Shown here: positions 49,795 to 58,098 of the stretch, piece by piece
How the letters are laid out: every line of letters begins with the position of its first letter
Numbering within the stretch: the stretch's first letter is position 1
Source: Flavobacterium stagni
GTDB taxonomy: Bacteria > Bacteroidota > Bacteroidia > Flavobacteriales > Flavobacteriaceae
Direction of reading: 5' to 3'
Length of the DNA stretch: 64,000 nt
NCBI RefSeq assembly: GCF_004122105.1
Contig: NZ_SBKN01000005.1
Location: 62,001 to 126,000 of the forward strand
Notes under the pieces: model-generated
Told to the model about the DNA's origin: nothing
The model's database searches: none
The model's input: only the letters and a program-made list of their open reading frames with translations
Translations under genes and position numbers: made by a program

Positions 49795-51432
49795 ATGGGC
49801 GGATTTATTCAAAAATACAATCGACTTGCATCGTTTAAGATTGTTCTTGTCTATGCGGCGGTCAGCGGTATTTACATTTATACTTCGGATTTTTTTCTCA
49901 ACAAAATCGTTCATAATCCTGAAGTATTATCCCAAATACAAACCTTTAAAGGACTTGCTTTTATCCTCATCACCGCTGTTTTATTGTATTTTTTAATCAA
50001 AAAACACCTTCAAACTACGGCGTCTTATTACAAAGAATTAAATACAATTCGCGATTTATCCAATGCGCAACTCACCCAATCACGAACCGAATACATGTAT
50101 TTGTTCAATCAAAGTCCGCTGCCCAAATGGTTGTTTGATTCCAAAACCTTAGAATTTATCTTAGTAAACCAAGCGGCTTGTTCCATCTATGGGTATAGCG
50201 AAAAGGAATACAAAACAATGGTATTGGAATCCATGTTACCTGAATCGGATATTGAAGCTATGCACCAAATATTACAAGTAAAAAATCCAACTACAGCTAT
50301 TGAAATTCCAGATATTATTCGACTCCAAAAAAAGAACGGTGAAATTGTATTAGTAAAAGTAAAAGCGAATCTAATTGTTTTCGAAAATCGCGAAGTTTGG
50401 CTAGCCTCAGCAGTTGATGTAACAGCAGAAATTGAATACCAAAGCAAACTCGAGGAATCCAATAGACGTTTACAATTGGCCAGTGAAATTGCGAATATTG
50501 GTTATTGGGAAAATGATTTAGTAGCAAATAAAATTCACTGGTCACCTAACTTGTTCAACATATTCGAATTGGACCCCACCACACCCTTATCCTTGGAGCT
50601 GATTCGAAATCTTTTTCATCCAGAAGATCAAATTTATTTTGATTCCGAACGATTTTTACACCTAGAAAACAGAACCATCAATGAAAGCGAACGCCGGATA
50701 ATTACTCCTGAAGGCAAAATAAAATGGTTACTTGAGCGCCAGTATTTGATTAGGGACGAACTTGGAAATCCATTACGTATGGAAGGTATTGCGATGGACA
50801 TCACCCGAAGAAAAATTCACGAACAAGAGATTAATGACAGCAATGAACGCTTTCTAATTTTGGCCAAAGCAACGGTTGAAGCCATTATAGATTGGGATTT
50901 AATTCATGATACTATTTTTTACGGAGAAGGCTTTCAAACTCAATTAGGTTATAATTTAACCATGCAAGAACCTGATTTATGGTCTAAAAATATCCATCCA
51001 GAAGATCGTGAATGGGTACTAAAAGAATTAAATGCTACTATTAAGGATCCCAAACAAACCGGATTTAATGCTGAATTTCGATTTTTAAGAGCCAACCAAA
51101 GTGTGGCCTATATGCAATTGCGCGGAATTTTTATTCGCAATGAAAAAGGGCGAGTGACACGAGCCATTGGGGCAATGATTGATTTAACGGAAACCCTTGA
51201 ACGTTTACAAGAAATAGAACTGCAAAATAAAACATTGCGAGAAATTGCATGGACACAATCCCATCTTGTACGCGCACCGTTGGCGAATATCATCGGACTC
51301 GTAAATTTATTACAAGAAAAACATTCGCACATTCCTCCCGATACGCTTATTGAATACTTAGCCGTTTCAGCGCAAGAATTAGATAACATCGTTCGAGAGA
51401 TTGTCAATAAAACTGCTGAAATTAAAAAATAA
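49795..51432 (+). CDS. Membrane PAS protein with histidine-kinase DHp helix but no ATPase domain
   Basis: 545 residues. Two N-terminal membrane helices (~11-30, ~52-69) are followed by three PAS domains: ~95-210 (YLFNQSPLPKWLFDSKTLEF), ~220-340 (with the PAC end GIAMDITRRK) and ~348-475 (AIGAMIDLTETLER). The C-terminus is a HisKA-like dimerisation helix, REIAWTQSHLVRAPLANI, with His490 at the phospho-acceptor place. The protein stops 55 residues later, so no HATPase exists. Such proteins could be phosphotransfer or dominant partners of other kinases. Confidence 0.82.
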   Translation: MGGFIQKYNRLASFKIVLVYAAVSGIYIYTSDFFLNKIVHNPEVLSQIQTFKGLAFILITAVLLYFLIKKHLQTTASYYKELNTIRDLSNAQLTQSRTEYMYLFNQSPLPKWLFDSKTLEFILVNQAACSIYGYSEKEYKTMVLESMLPESDIEAMHQILQVKNPTTAIEIPDIIRLQKKNGEIVLVKVKANLIVFENREVWLASAVDVTAEIEYQSKLEESNRRLQLASEIANIGYWENDLVANKIHWSPNLFNIFELDPTTPLSLELIRNLFHPEDQIYFDSERFLHLENRTINESERRIITPEGKIKWLLERQYLIRDELGNPLRMEGIAMDITRRKIHEQEINDSNERFLILAKATVEAIIDWDLIHDTIFYGEGFQTQLGYNLTMQEPDLWSKNIHPEDREWVLKELNATIKDPKQTGFNAEFRFLRANQSVAYMQLRGIFIRNEKGRVTRAIGAMIDLTETLERLQEIELQNKTLREIAWTQSHLVRAPLANIIGLVNLLQEKHSHIPPDTLIEYLAVSAQELDNIVREIVNKTAEIKK

Positions 51433-51444
51433 GTTGCAAAAAAA

Positions 51445-51475
51445 AACCTTGTCAATTTCTGACAAGGTTGCTGTT
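51445..51475. terminator. Terminator between PAS gene and alaS
   Basis: AACCTTGTCA and TGACAAGGTT form a perfect 10-bp stem with a 5-nt loop. An A-run precedes it and a T-rich stretch follows, so it can serve both converging genes. Confidence 0.85.
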
Positions 51476-54112
51476 TTATTGTACAAAAGCAATCGCTTTT
51501 TCTAAGGCTTCTGGAATTCCGGCAGCATGCTTCCCTCCTGCTGTGGCAAAGAACGGCTGACCGCCTCCACCGCCTTGGATGTATTTGCCTAATTCGCGAA
51601 CCACCTGACCGGCATTGAATCCTTTGCTATCCACTAATTCTTTGGAAATGTAGCAGGTTAACATCGGTTTGTCATCCGTTACTGTGGCAAATACCAGGAA
51701 CAAATCGGTTTGATTTTGACCCATTTCATAAGCCAAATCTTTGGCACCGTTGGCATCCAAATCCACTTGTGTGGCTAAGAAACGAACGCCATTCACCGTT
51801 TGCAATTGACTCGCCAATTCACCTTTCAAGTTTTTGGCTTTATCTTTTAATAATTGCTCGATTTGCTTTTTCAATTTGGCGTTTTCATCTTGCAAACTCA
51901 CAACCGCTTTCAAGGTGTCTTGTGGGTTTTTCAACGTTTCTTTGATTTGAGTCAGCGCCGCTTCTTGTTGGGCAAAGAAATCAGCTACAGCCGAACCTGT
52001 TATCGCTTCAACACGACGAATTCCCGCAGCTACAGCTCCTTCGGAAACAATTTTAAAATGCCAAATATCAGCCGTGTTTTTCACATGGATACCTCCACAC
52101 AACTCACGGCTTTCACCAAACTCGATCATGCGAACGGTATCGCCGTATTTTTCACCAAAAAGCGCCATAGCCCCTTTAGCCATCGCTTCTTGAATCGGCA
52201 AGTTACGGTATTCCACCAACGCCAATTGTTCAGCAATACGTGCATTAACAAAGTCTTCAACTTGTCGAAGTTCGGCATCGGTGACTTTGGCAAAATGTGA
52301 AAAGTCGAAACGCAAATAGTTTGGATTTACCAACGACCCTTTTTGTTCGACATGGGTTCCCAAAACCGAACGCAATGCCAAGTGCATTAAGTGCGTCGCG
52401 GAGTGATTTTTAGAGGTCGCGGTGCGTAAATCGTTATTGACTTTAGCCACAAAAGCTGCATTAACATTTTCCGGTAATTTTTTGGTAAAATGTAAAATGA
52501 GGTTGTTTTCTTTTTTGGTATCGATGATTTCAATGACTTCGTTAGCGGAAACGAGTGACCCTTTGTCGCCCACTTGTCCACCACCTTCCGGATAGAATGG
52601 CGTCGCATCCAAAACTATTTGGTATAAAACACCGTCTTTTTTGGAATCTACTTTACGAATGCGGGTGATTTTTACCTCATTTTCCGTTTGATCATATCCG
52701 ACAAACGATTCTACATTGCCTTCTACGAAAACTTTCCAGTCGTCAGTAGTCACTTCTGAAGCAGCACGCGAACGCGCTTTTTGTTTGGCCAATTCTGAAT
52801 CAAATTCGGCTTCGTTGAATGAATAACCTTTTTCTTTTAAGATTAAAGCCGTTAAGTCTTTGGGGAAACCGAAAGTATCGTACAATTCAAATACTTTCTC
52901 GCCTTTCACTTCTTTACCAGCCGTTTCGGCAACTACTTTATCCAACAATTGTAATCCTTGTTCGAGCGTACGTAAAAACGAAGCTTCTTCTTCTTTGATA
53001 ACATTGGTCACTAAATGTTGTTGCGAACGGATTTCGGGGAAGAATTCGCCCATTTGATCGGCTAAAACTGTCACCAATTGATGGATGAACGCTTCTTTTT
53101 GGTTTAAAAAGGTAAAGCCATAACGAATTGCACGACGCAAAATGCGACGAATCACATAACCCGCTCCGGTATTGGACGGCAACTGACCGTCGGCAATGGC
53201 AAAAGCTACGGCACGCACGTGATCCACAATTACTCGAATGGCAATATTGATTTTATTTTGTTCTTCAGAAATCGATTTGATTTCGTTAGAGGTATATTTC
53301 AATCCGGTGATATTTTCCACTTTTTGGATTAATGGCGTAAACACATCGGTATCGTAGTTGGAAGTTACGCCTTGCATAGCCATACACAAACGCTCGAAGC
53401 CCATTCCGGTATCAACGTGTTGAGCAGGTAATTTTTCCAATGACCCGTCGGCTTTGCGGTTGAATTCCATGAATACGTTGTTCCAAATCTCTACGACTTG
53501 CGGATGGTCGGCGTTCACCAAACTACGACCTGAAACGGCTGCACGTTCGGCGTCCGTGCGTAAATCGATATGGATTTCAGAACAGGGTCCGCACGGTCCT
53601 TGATCGCCCATTTCCCAGAAATTATCTTTTTTATTACCGAGAATGATGCGGTCTTCAGACACATATTGCTTCCAAATATCGAAAGCCTCTTGGTCAAAAG
53701 GCACATTCTCTGCAGGGTTTCCTTCGAATACAGAAACGTACAAACGGTCTTTATCCAACTTCAAGACTTCGGTTAAGAATTCCCAAGCCCAAGCCAACGC
53801 TTCTTTTTTGAAATAATCGCCAAACGACCAGTTCCCGAGCATTTCAAACATGGTGTGGTGGTAGGTATCAAATCCTACATCCTCGAGGTCGTTGTGTTTC
53901 CCCGAAACGCGAAGACATTTTTGGGTGTCGGCGATTCGCGGACTTTTAGGCGTTCCGTTACCGAGGAAAAATTCTTTGAACTGCGCCATCCCTGAGTTGT
54001 TGAACATCAAGGTGGGATCGTCTTTCAACACGATGGGTGCTGAGGGTACGATCAAGTGATTTTTGCTTTCAAAAAATTGGAGATACGCTTTACGAATGTC
54101 CTGAGATTTCAT
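51476..54112 (-). CDS. alaS: Alanyl-tRNA synthetase
   Basis: 878 residues. Class II aminoacylation domain with [16 protein letters not shown] and [13 protein letters not shown]. The editing domain has [16 protein letters not shown] and the zinc-type residues in [11 protein letters not shown]. The C-Ala domain ends [20 protein letters not shown]. Length agrees with the bacterial family. It charges tRNA-Ala and edits Ser/Gly mischarging. A housekeeping gene, so its context is chromosomal. Confidence 0.98.
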   Translation of the reverse strand: MKSQDIRKAYLQFFESKNHLIVPSAPIVLKDDPTLMFNNSGMAQFKEFFLGNGTPKSPRIADTQKCLRVSGKHNDLEDVGFDTYHHTMFEMLGNWSFGDYFKKEALAWAWEFLTEVLKLDKDRLYVSVFEGNPAENVPFDQEAFDIWKQYVSEDRIILGNKKDNFWEMGDQGPCGPCSEIHIDLRTDAERAAVSGRSLVNADHPQVVEIWNNVFMEFNRKADGSLEKLPAQHVDTGMGFERLCMAMQGVTSNYDTDVFTPLIQKVENITGLKYTSNEIKSISEEQNKINIAIRVIVDHVRAVAFAIADGQLPSNTGAGYVIRRILRRAIRYGFTFLNQKEAFIHQLVTVLADQMGEFFPEIRSQQHLVTNVIKEEEASFLRTLEQGLQLLDKVVAETAGKEVKGEKVFELYDTFGFPKDLTALILKEKGYSFNEAEFDSELAKQKARSRAASEVTTDDWKVFVEGNVESFVGYDQTENEVKITRIRKVDSKKDGVLYQIVLDATPFYPEGGGQVGDKGSLVSANEVIEIIDTKKENNLILHFTKKLPENVNAAFVAKVNNDLRTATSKNHSATHLMHLALRSVLGTHVEQKGSLVNPNYLRFDFSHFAKVTDAELRQVEDFVNARIAEQLALVEYRNLPIQEAMAKGAMALFGEKYGDTVRMIEFGESRELCGGIHVKNTADIWHFKIVSEGAVAAGIRRVEAITGSAVADFFAQQEAALTQIKETLKNPQDTLKAVVSLQDENAKLKKQIEQLLKDKAKNLKGELASQLQTVNGVRFLATQVDLDANGAKDLAYEMGQNQTDLFLVFATVTDDKPMLTCYISKELVDSKGFNAGQVVRELGKYIQGGGGGQPFFATAGGKHAAGIPEALEKAIAFVQ

Positions 54113-54164
54113 GGAATGTGGTATAAAGTTGGTTTTTTAAACGTTTTTTGGTGCACTACGCTTG

Positions 54165-54265
54165 TTTGTTAGCCCTGATACCGCCCTTGTTGGAGCTCTT
54201 GGTAGCGAAGCGGACAAAGCGACGGGCGGTAGCAGGTGGCAGCTTGAAAAATAATCGGGCATCAT
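54165..54265. repeat. Dispersed GC-rich repeat, diverged copy
   Basis: TTAGCCCTGATACCGCCC, GGTAGCGAAGCGGACAAAG and GGGCGGTAGCAGG in the alaS upstream spacer resemble the AGCCCCGAT repeat of the paa spacers. The arms ACCGCCC and GGGCGGT form an inverted repeat. Confidence 0.55.
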
Positions 54266-54390
54266 GCTCCTGAAAATCAGACACTCTACGCTGCGCAGCG
54301 AACAAATTTAAAGTATGTGCGAAACATTTCTTAGATTTGTTCGTATAACCACCGTCTGCGATAGCCGGCACAAAAATAGTAAATTACCCG

Positions 54391-55371
54391 ATGTCGAAGA
54401 AAGTAAAATATTATTATGATTCAGAGAGTTTGGCTTATCGCAAGATAAAGTCAAAAAAACGTACCAAAGTGGGGTACGCTTTACTGTTTCTAGCGGCATC
54501 GGCGTTGTTTGGATTTTTGAGTTTTGTGATTTTGATGAACACCTCGTATTTTGAGACGCCGAAGGATAAAATTTTACGACGCGAAATCGACAACATGAAA
54601 ATCAGTTATTCGATTTTGAATAAAAAAATCGAGCAATTGGATGCGGTTTTGGCGAGTTTAGAAGATCGGGATAACAATTTATATCGGGTGTATTTTAATG
54701 CCAATCCGATTCCGACTGAAAAGCGGCGTTCGGGAATCATTACCCAGGACCGTTACCGCGAACTGGAAGGCTACAACAATTCTGATTTGGTGATCAATAC
54801 CCATAAAAAGGTCGATGAAATCAGTAAAGCTTTGGCGGTGCAATCCCAATCGTTGGATGCGATTTTAAAATTAGCGAAAGCGAAAGATAAATTATTGGCT
54901 TCGATTCCGGCCATCCAACCCGTGAAAAATGAAGATTTAAAACACATGGCTTCGGGATTTGGGTACCGCAGCGACCCGTTTACCAAGGCGCGTAAGATGC
55001 ATGAAGGTATGGATTTTACGGCCCGAACAGGTACACCGATTTATGCAACAGGTGATGGCGTGGTCAAACGCGCGGATAATAGTTTGTCGGGATTCGGAAA
55101 CCATATTGAAATCAGTCACGGCTATGGCTACCTCACGTTGTATGCCCATTTGAGCAAATACAAAGTGCGACCCGGCCAACGCGTAAAGCGCGGCGACGTT
55201 ATTGGATATGTGGGCAGTACGGGACGAAGTGAAGCCCCACATTTGCATTATGAAGTGCACAAAGGCGGGAAACCTGTGAATCCGATTAATTTTTATTACG
55301 GCAATATTTCGGCGGCAGAATATGTGGTGATTTCGAAAATTGCTAATCAAGAAAACCAATCACTCGACTAG
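54391..55371 (+). CDS. M23-family peptidoglycan endopeptidase, membrane-anchored
   Basis: 326 residues. A basic N-terminus and one membrane helix (~27-49) are followed by a coiled coil (~57-100) and an LytM domain (~190-305). Zinc and catalytic residues are present: His204 and Asp208 (HEGMDF), His253 (YAHLS), His284 and His286 (PHLHYEV). It cleaves peptide cross-links in the periplasm. The MerR gene follows 23 bp later in the same direction. All active residues are retained, unlike NlpD-type activators. Confidence 0.92.
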   Translation: MSKKVKYYYDSESLAYRKIKSKKRTKVGYALLFLAASALFGFLSFVILMNTSYFETPKDKILRREIDNMKISYSILNKKIEQLDAVLASLEDRDNNLYRVYFNANPIPTEKRRSGIITQDRYRELEGYNNSDLVINTHKKVDEISKALAVQSQSLDAILKLAKAKDKLLASIPAIQPVKNEDLKHMASGFGYRSDPFTKARKMHEGMDFTARTGTPIYATGDGVVKRADNSLSGFGNHIEISHGYGYLTLYAHLSKYKVRPGQRVKRGDVIGYVGSTGRSEAPHLHYEVHKGGKPVNPINFYYGNISAAEYVVISKIANQENQSLD

Positions 55372-55394
55372 GTTGAGTTAAAAATAAACGCAGT

Positions 55395-55727
55395 ATGCAC
55401 ATTGAATTATCAAAAGACAAATTGTATTTCAGCATTGGAGAAGTGGCCAAGGCTTTTGGGGTGAATGCCTCGTTGATCCGTTTTTGGGATAAAGAATTTG
55501 ACATTTTAAAACCCAAAAAAAATGCGAAAGGCAACCGCATGTTTACGCAGGAGGATGTCAAAAATCTACAACTGATTTACCATTTGGTGAAAGAACGCGG
55601 ATTTACGTTGGAAGGCGCCAAAACCCATTTGAAAGAAAAACAGAAAAAGACCTTAGACAAGTTTGAGATCATTGCCAAATTGGAAGGTGTAAAATCAGAA
55701 TTAACCAAAATCAAAAACGGATTATAA
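55395..55727 (+). CDS. MerR-family transcriptional regulator
   Basis: 110 residues. The winged HTH is YFSIGEVAKAFGVNASLIRF followed by WDKEFD, with RMFTQEDVKNLQLIYHL next. The short C-terminal helix lacks a ligand domain, so it is the small MerR type seen beside M23 genes in Bacteroidetes. Its target is unknown. Confidence 0.88.
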   Translation: MHIELSKDKLYFSIGEVAKAFGVNASLIRFWDKEFDILKPKKNAKGNRMFTQEDVKNLQLIYHLVKERGFTLEGAKTHLKEKQKKTLDKFEIIAKLEGVKSELTKIKNGL

Positions 55728-55728
55728 G

Positions 55729-56007
55729 ATGAAAAATTTAGTTACATGGGCCTTAATTGGTTCGTATGTATTTACCTTATTGGGTGTGTATGCATTGGTA
55801 GATGGGTTTGAACATGCTACAAAACTGATGGTTTTAGGATTCTTTAGTTATGCAACTTTCCTGATTAAAGCCATCATTGAAATTTCAAGCTCCAAAAATA
55901 AAGGGGTCAACAAATTTTCATGGATAATGGGATTGCTGTTTATCGGTTCCTTTGTTGGAATTGCTTATATCATTGCTGGCAGAAAACGATTTGTGCAAAA
56001 TGCGTAA
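55729..56007 (+). CDS. Small membrane protein of unknown function
   Basis: 92 residues with three hydrophobic segments (VTWALIGSYVFTLLGVYAL, MVLGFFSYATFLIKAIIEI, WIMGLLFIGSFVGIAYIIAG) and a basic C-terminus. It starts 1 bp after the MerR stop codon and is probably cotranscribed with it and with lemA. Confidence 0.6.
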   Translation: MKNLVTWALIGSYVFTLLGVYALVDGFEHATKLMVLGFFSYATFLIKAIIEISSSKNKGVNKFSWIMGLLFIGSFVGIAYIIAGRKRFVQNA

Positions 56008-56059
56008 CAAGAACTAGCAACGTTCGTCTAATTGAAAAATAAATTAAAAAAATAGAACC

Positions 56060-56662
56060 ATGACAAATATGAAAAAATGGATTGTTCCGATAATCCTTGT
56101 AGTGTTAATCCTTTTCGGAATTGGATCGTATAACGGTTTAGTAGGCAAAGAAGCCGATGCAAAAACCGCTTGGTCCAAAGTTGAAAGTGCATATCAACGA
56201 AGAAGTGATTTGATTCCAAATTTAGTAAGTACTGTTAAGGCTTCTGCAAATTTTGAGAAATCGACCTTAGAGGCTGTGGTAAATGCACGTGCGAAAGCAA
56301 CGGCCGTAACCATTGACCCAAGTAACATTACTCCTGATCAATTGGCGCAATTCCAACAAGCCCAAGCAGGAGTTTCCAGCACACTTTCTCGTTTATTAGT
56401 GAGTGTAGAAAAATACCCTGAATTAAAAGCTTCTGAAAATTTCAAAGAATTACAATCTCAATTGGAAGGCACGGAAAACAGAATCAACATTTCTCGTGAT
56501 CGCTACAATGATGCTGTTAACAAGTATGACATATCCTCCAAAACCTTCCCAACTGTGCTATTCGCTAAATTATTTGGCTTTAAAGAAATGGCACGTTTCC
56601 AAGCCGAAGAAGGTGCTGAAAAAAGACCTAACGTTGGTGAACTTTTTGACGAGAAAAAATAA
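56060..56662 (+). CDS. lemA: LemA family protein
   Basis: 200 residues with an N-terminal membrane helix (WIVPIILVVLILFGIGSY). The LemA core is KTAWSKVESAYQRRSDLIPN followed by LVSTVKASANFE, and RDRYNDAVNKYDISSKTFP. Localised to the inner membrane with a coiled domain outside. LemA and TPM-domain proteins often form an operon, as here. Exact function is not known in this group. Confidence 0.92.
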   Translation: MTNMKKWIVPIILVVLILFGIGSYNGLVGKEADAKTAWSKVESAYQRRSDLIPNLVSTVKASANFEKSTLEAVVNARAKATAVTIDPSNITPDQLAQFQQAQAGVSSTLSRLLVSVEKYPELKASENFKELQSQLEGTENRINISRDRYNDAVNKYDISSKTFPTVLFAKLFGFKEMARFQAEEGAEKRPNVGELFDEKK

Positions 56663-56671
56663 AACTGACCA

Positions 56672-57109
56672 ATGTCAACGGTAGAACAATTTTTAACTCC
56701 CGAAGAAGAGAAAGCAGTCGTGGCTGCGATTCAAGACGCGGAAAAAGCGACTTCGGGAGAAATCCGTGTGCATTTGGAGAAAACCTTAGATAAAGCCGCC
56801 ATGGAGCGTGCTTTGGAGGTGTTCCACCAATTGAACATGACAGCCACGGCGCAACGCAACGGCGTACTGATTTATGTGGCTGTGGAGAGTCGGCAGTTTA
56901 CTATTTGTGGTGACCAAGGTATCCATGAAAAAGTGACCGCTACTTTTTGGGATGCCACCAAAGAAGTGATGCAAGCTTATTTCCGTCAAGGCGAAAATTG
57001 CAAAGCGCTGTGTGAAGGCATTCGCTTGGCAGGAGAACAATTGAAAAGTTATTTCCCGTATCAAGAAGATGACCAAGACGAATTGAGTAACGAAATTTCA
57101 AAAGGATGA
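56672..57109 (+). CDS. TPM-domain protein (cytoplasmic)
   Basis: 145 residues with no signal peptide. The TPM fold is seen in AIQDAEKATSGEIRVHLEKT, NGVLIYVAVESRQFTICGDQ and ATKEVMQAYFRQG. It overlaps the next TPM gene by 4 bp (ATGA) and follows lemA by 9 bp. Confidence 0.85.
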   Translation: MSTVEQFLTPEEEKAVVAAIQDAEKATSGEIRVHLEKTLDKAAMERALEVFHQLNMTATAQRNGVLIYVAVESRQFTICGDQGIHEKVTATFWDATKEVMQAYFRQGENCKALCEGIRLAGEQLKSYFPYQEDDQDELSNEISKG

Positions 57110-57906
57110 TCAAGATTGTTTTTAAACTAGCGCAATTGCTCCTTTTGATGACTTTTCTGTTATTGCATCAATTGGGATTGGCCCAAGCGGAAATTCCGAA
57201 GAAACCTTCGTTTATTCCTCCGATTATTGACAGTACACAAACCTTGTCGAAATCGCAGTTGGAGGATTTGTACCAAAAATTAAAAGTCTATTCCGATAGT
57301 ACGTCGACAGAACTCTTTGTGATGGTCGTCAATACCACACAAGGCGAAGATGTAGCGCGATATGCCACAGATTTGGGCCATAAATGGAAAATCGGACAAA
57401 AAGGAAAAGACAATGGTGTGGTGTTACTAGTAGCCTTAGAAGATCGCAAAATGAATATTGCATCGGGTTACGGCACAGAACATTTGTTGACCGACGCGAT
57501 GTGTCGGCGCATCATTGAAAACGACATCAAACCCTATTTCAAGGCGGGCGATTATTACGGCGGAATTGATTCGGGTACGAATGCCATTTTCAAAGTTTTA
57601 AAAGGCGAATATAAAAATGACCGTAAAGGTGGAAAAGGGAAAGCCTTAGGGGCTGGTATCTTTTTGATTTTACTGGTTGTATTTATTTTCATTATTGCTA
57701 TTGCTTCGAAAAACAGACGCGGTGGCGGTGGTCGCGGCGGTTCTGGTTTCTCAGGATCTACTTTAGCAGACATTATCATACTCAGCAGTTTGGGTCGTGG
57801 CGGCTCTGGTGGCAGTTGGGGCGGCGGTTCATCCTCTGGCGGAGGCTGGGGCGGCTTTGGCGGCGGCGGCGGTTTTGGCGGCGGCGGCGCGAGTGGGAGT
57901 TGGTAG
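57106..57906 (+). CDS. TPM-domain membrane protein with Gly-rich tail
   Basis: 266 residues. A signal peptide (ends GLAQA) is followed by a TPM domain (TQTLSKSQLEDLYQKLKVYS, GVVLLVALEDRKMNIASGYG), a membrane helix (GIFLILLVVFIFIIAIAS) and a Gly/Ser/Trp-rich tail. Family members are called YgcG-type. Acts outside or at the inner membrane, with the tail in the cytoplasm or loop region. Forms a unit with lemA and the first TPM gene. Confidence 0.88.
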   Translation: MIKIVFKLAQLLLLMTFLLLHQLGLAQAEIPKKPSFIPPIIDSTQTLSKSQLEDLYQKLKVYSDSTSTELFVMVVNTTQGEDVARYATDLGHKWKIGQKGKDNGVVLLVALEDRKMNIASGYGTEHLLTDAMCRRIIENDIKPYFKAGDYYGGIDSGTNAIFKVLKGEYKNDRKGGKGKALGAGIFLILLVVFIFIIAIASKNRRGGGGRGGSGFSGSTLADIIILSSLGRGGSGGSWGGGSSSGGGWGGFGGGGGFGGGGASGSW

Positions 57907-57911
57907 GGTTG

Positions 57912-58016
57912 CAGTGGTCAGTATTCAGTGAGCAGTATTCAGTGATCAGTATTCAGTATACAGTAATCAGAATACAGGGAACAGTAAGTAGTGAACAGTT
58001 TTTAGTAAACAGAAAT
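57912..58016. repeat. Heptamer array CAGTNNN, 15 units
   Basis: Fifteen in-register 7-mers, most with a constant CAGT and three variable bases (CAGTGGT, CAGTATT, CAGTGAG, CAGTATT and so on), decaying to TAGTNNN near the end. It lies after the TPM gene and before the terminator. Confidence 0.92.
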
Positions 58017-58063
58017 TATTCAGATTGTATTTTGTTTACAATCAAATGAACGTATTCAAATAA

Positions 58064-58095
58064 AAAGGCGGAACTTGATTTCCGCCTTTCTTTTT
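58064..58095. terminator. Bidirectional terminator after the TPM gene / receptor gene
   Basis: AAAGGCGGAA and TTCCGCCTTT form a 10-bp stem with a 6-nt loop, with a T-rich tail. It separates the converging TPM and receptor genes. Confidence 0.85.
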
Positions 58096-58098
58096 CTA

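Noticed and set aside
48721..49914. Longer GSCFA protein starting 82 residues further upstream
   Set aside because: The extra N-terminus is AT-rich, Lys/Asn/Ile-heavy and unlike the family; it would also overlap the promoter region of the divergent PAS gene.
54156..54371. Short minus-strand frame upstream of the M23 gene
   Set aside because: It overlaps a dispersed GC-rich repeat and has no recognisable protein features.
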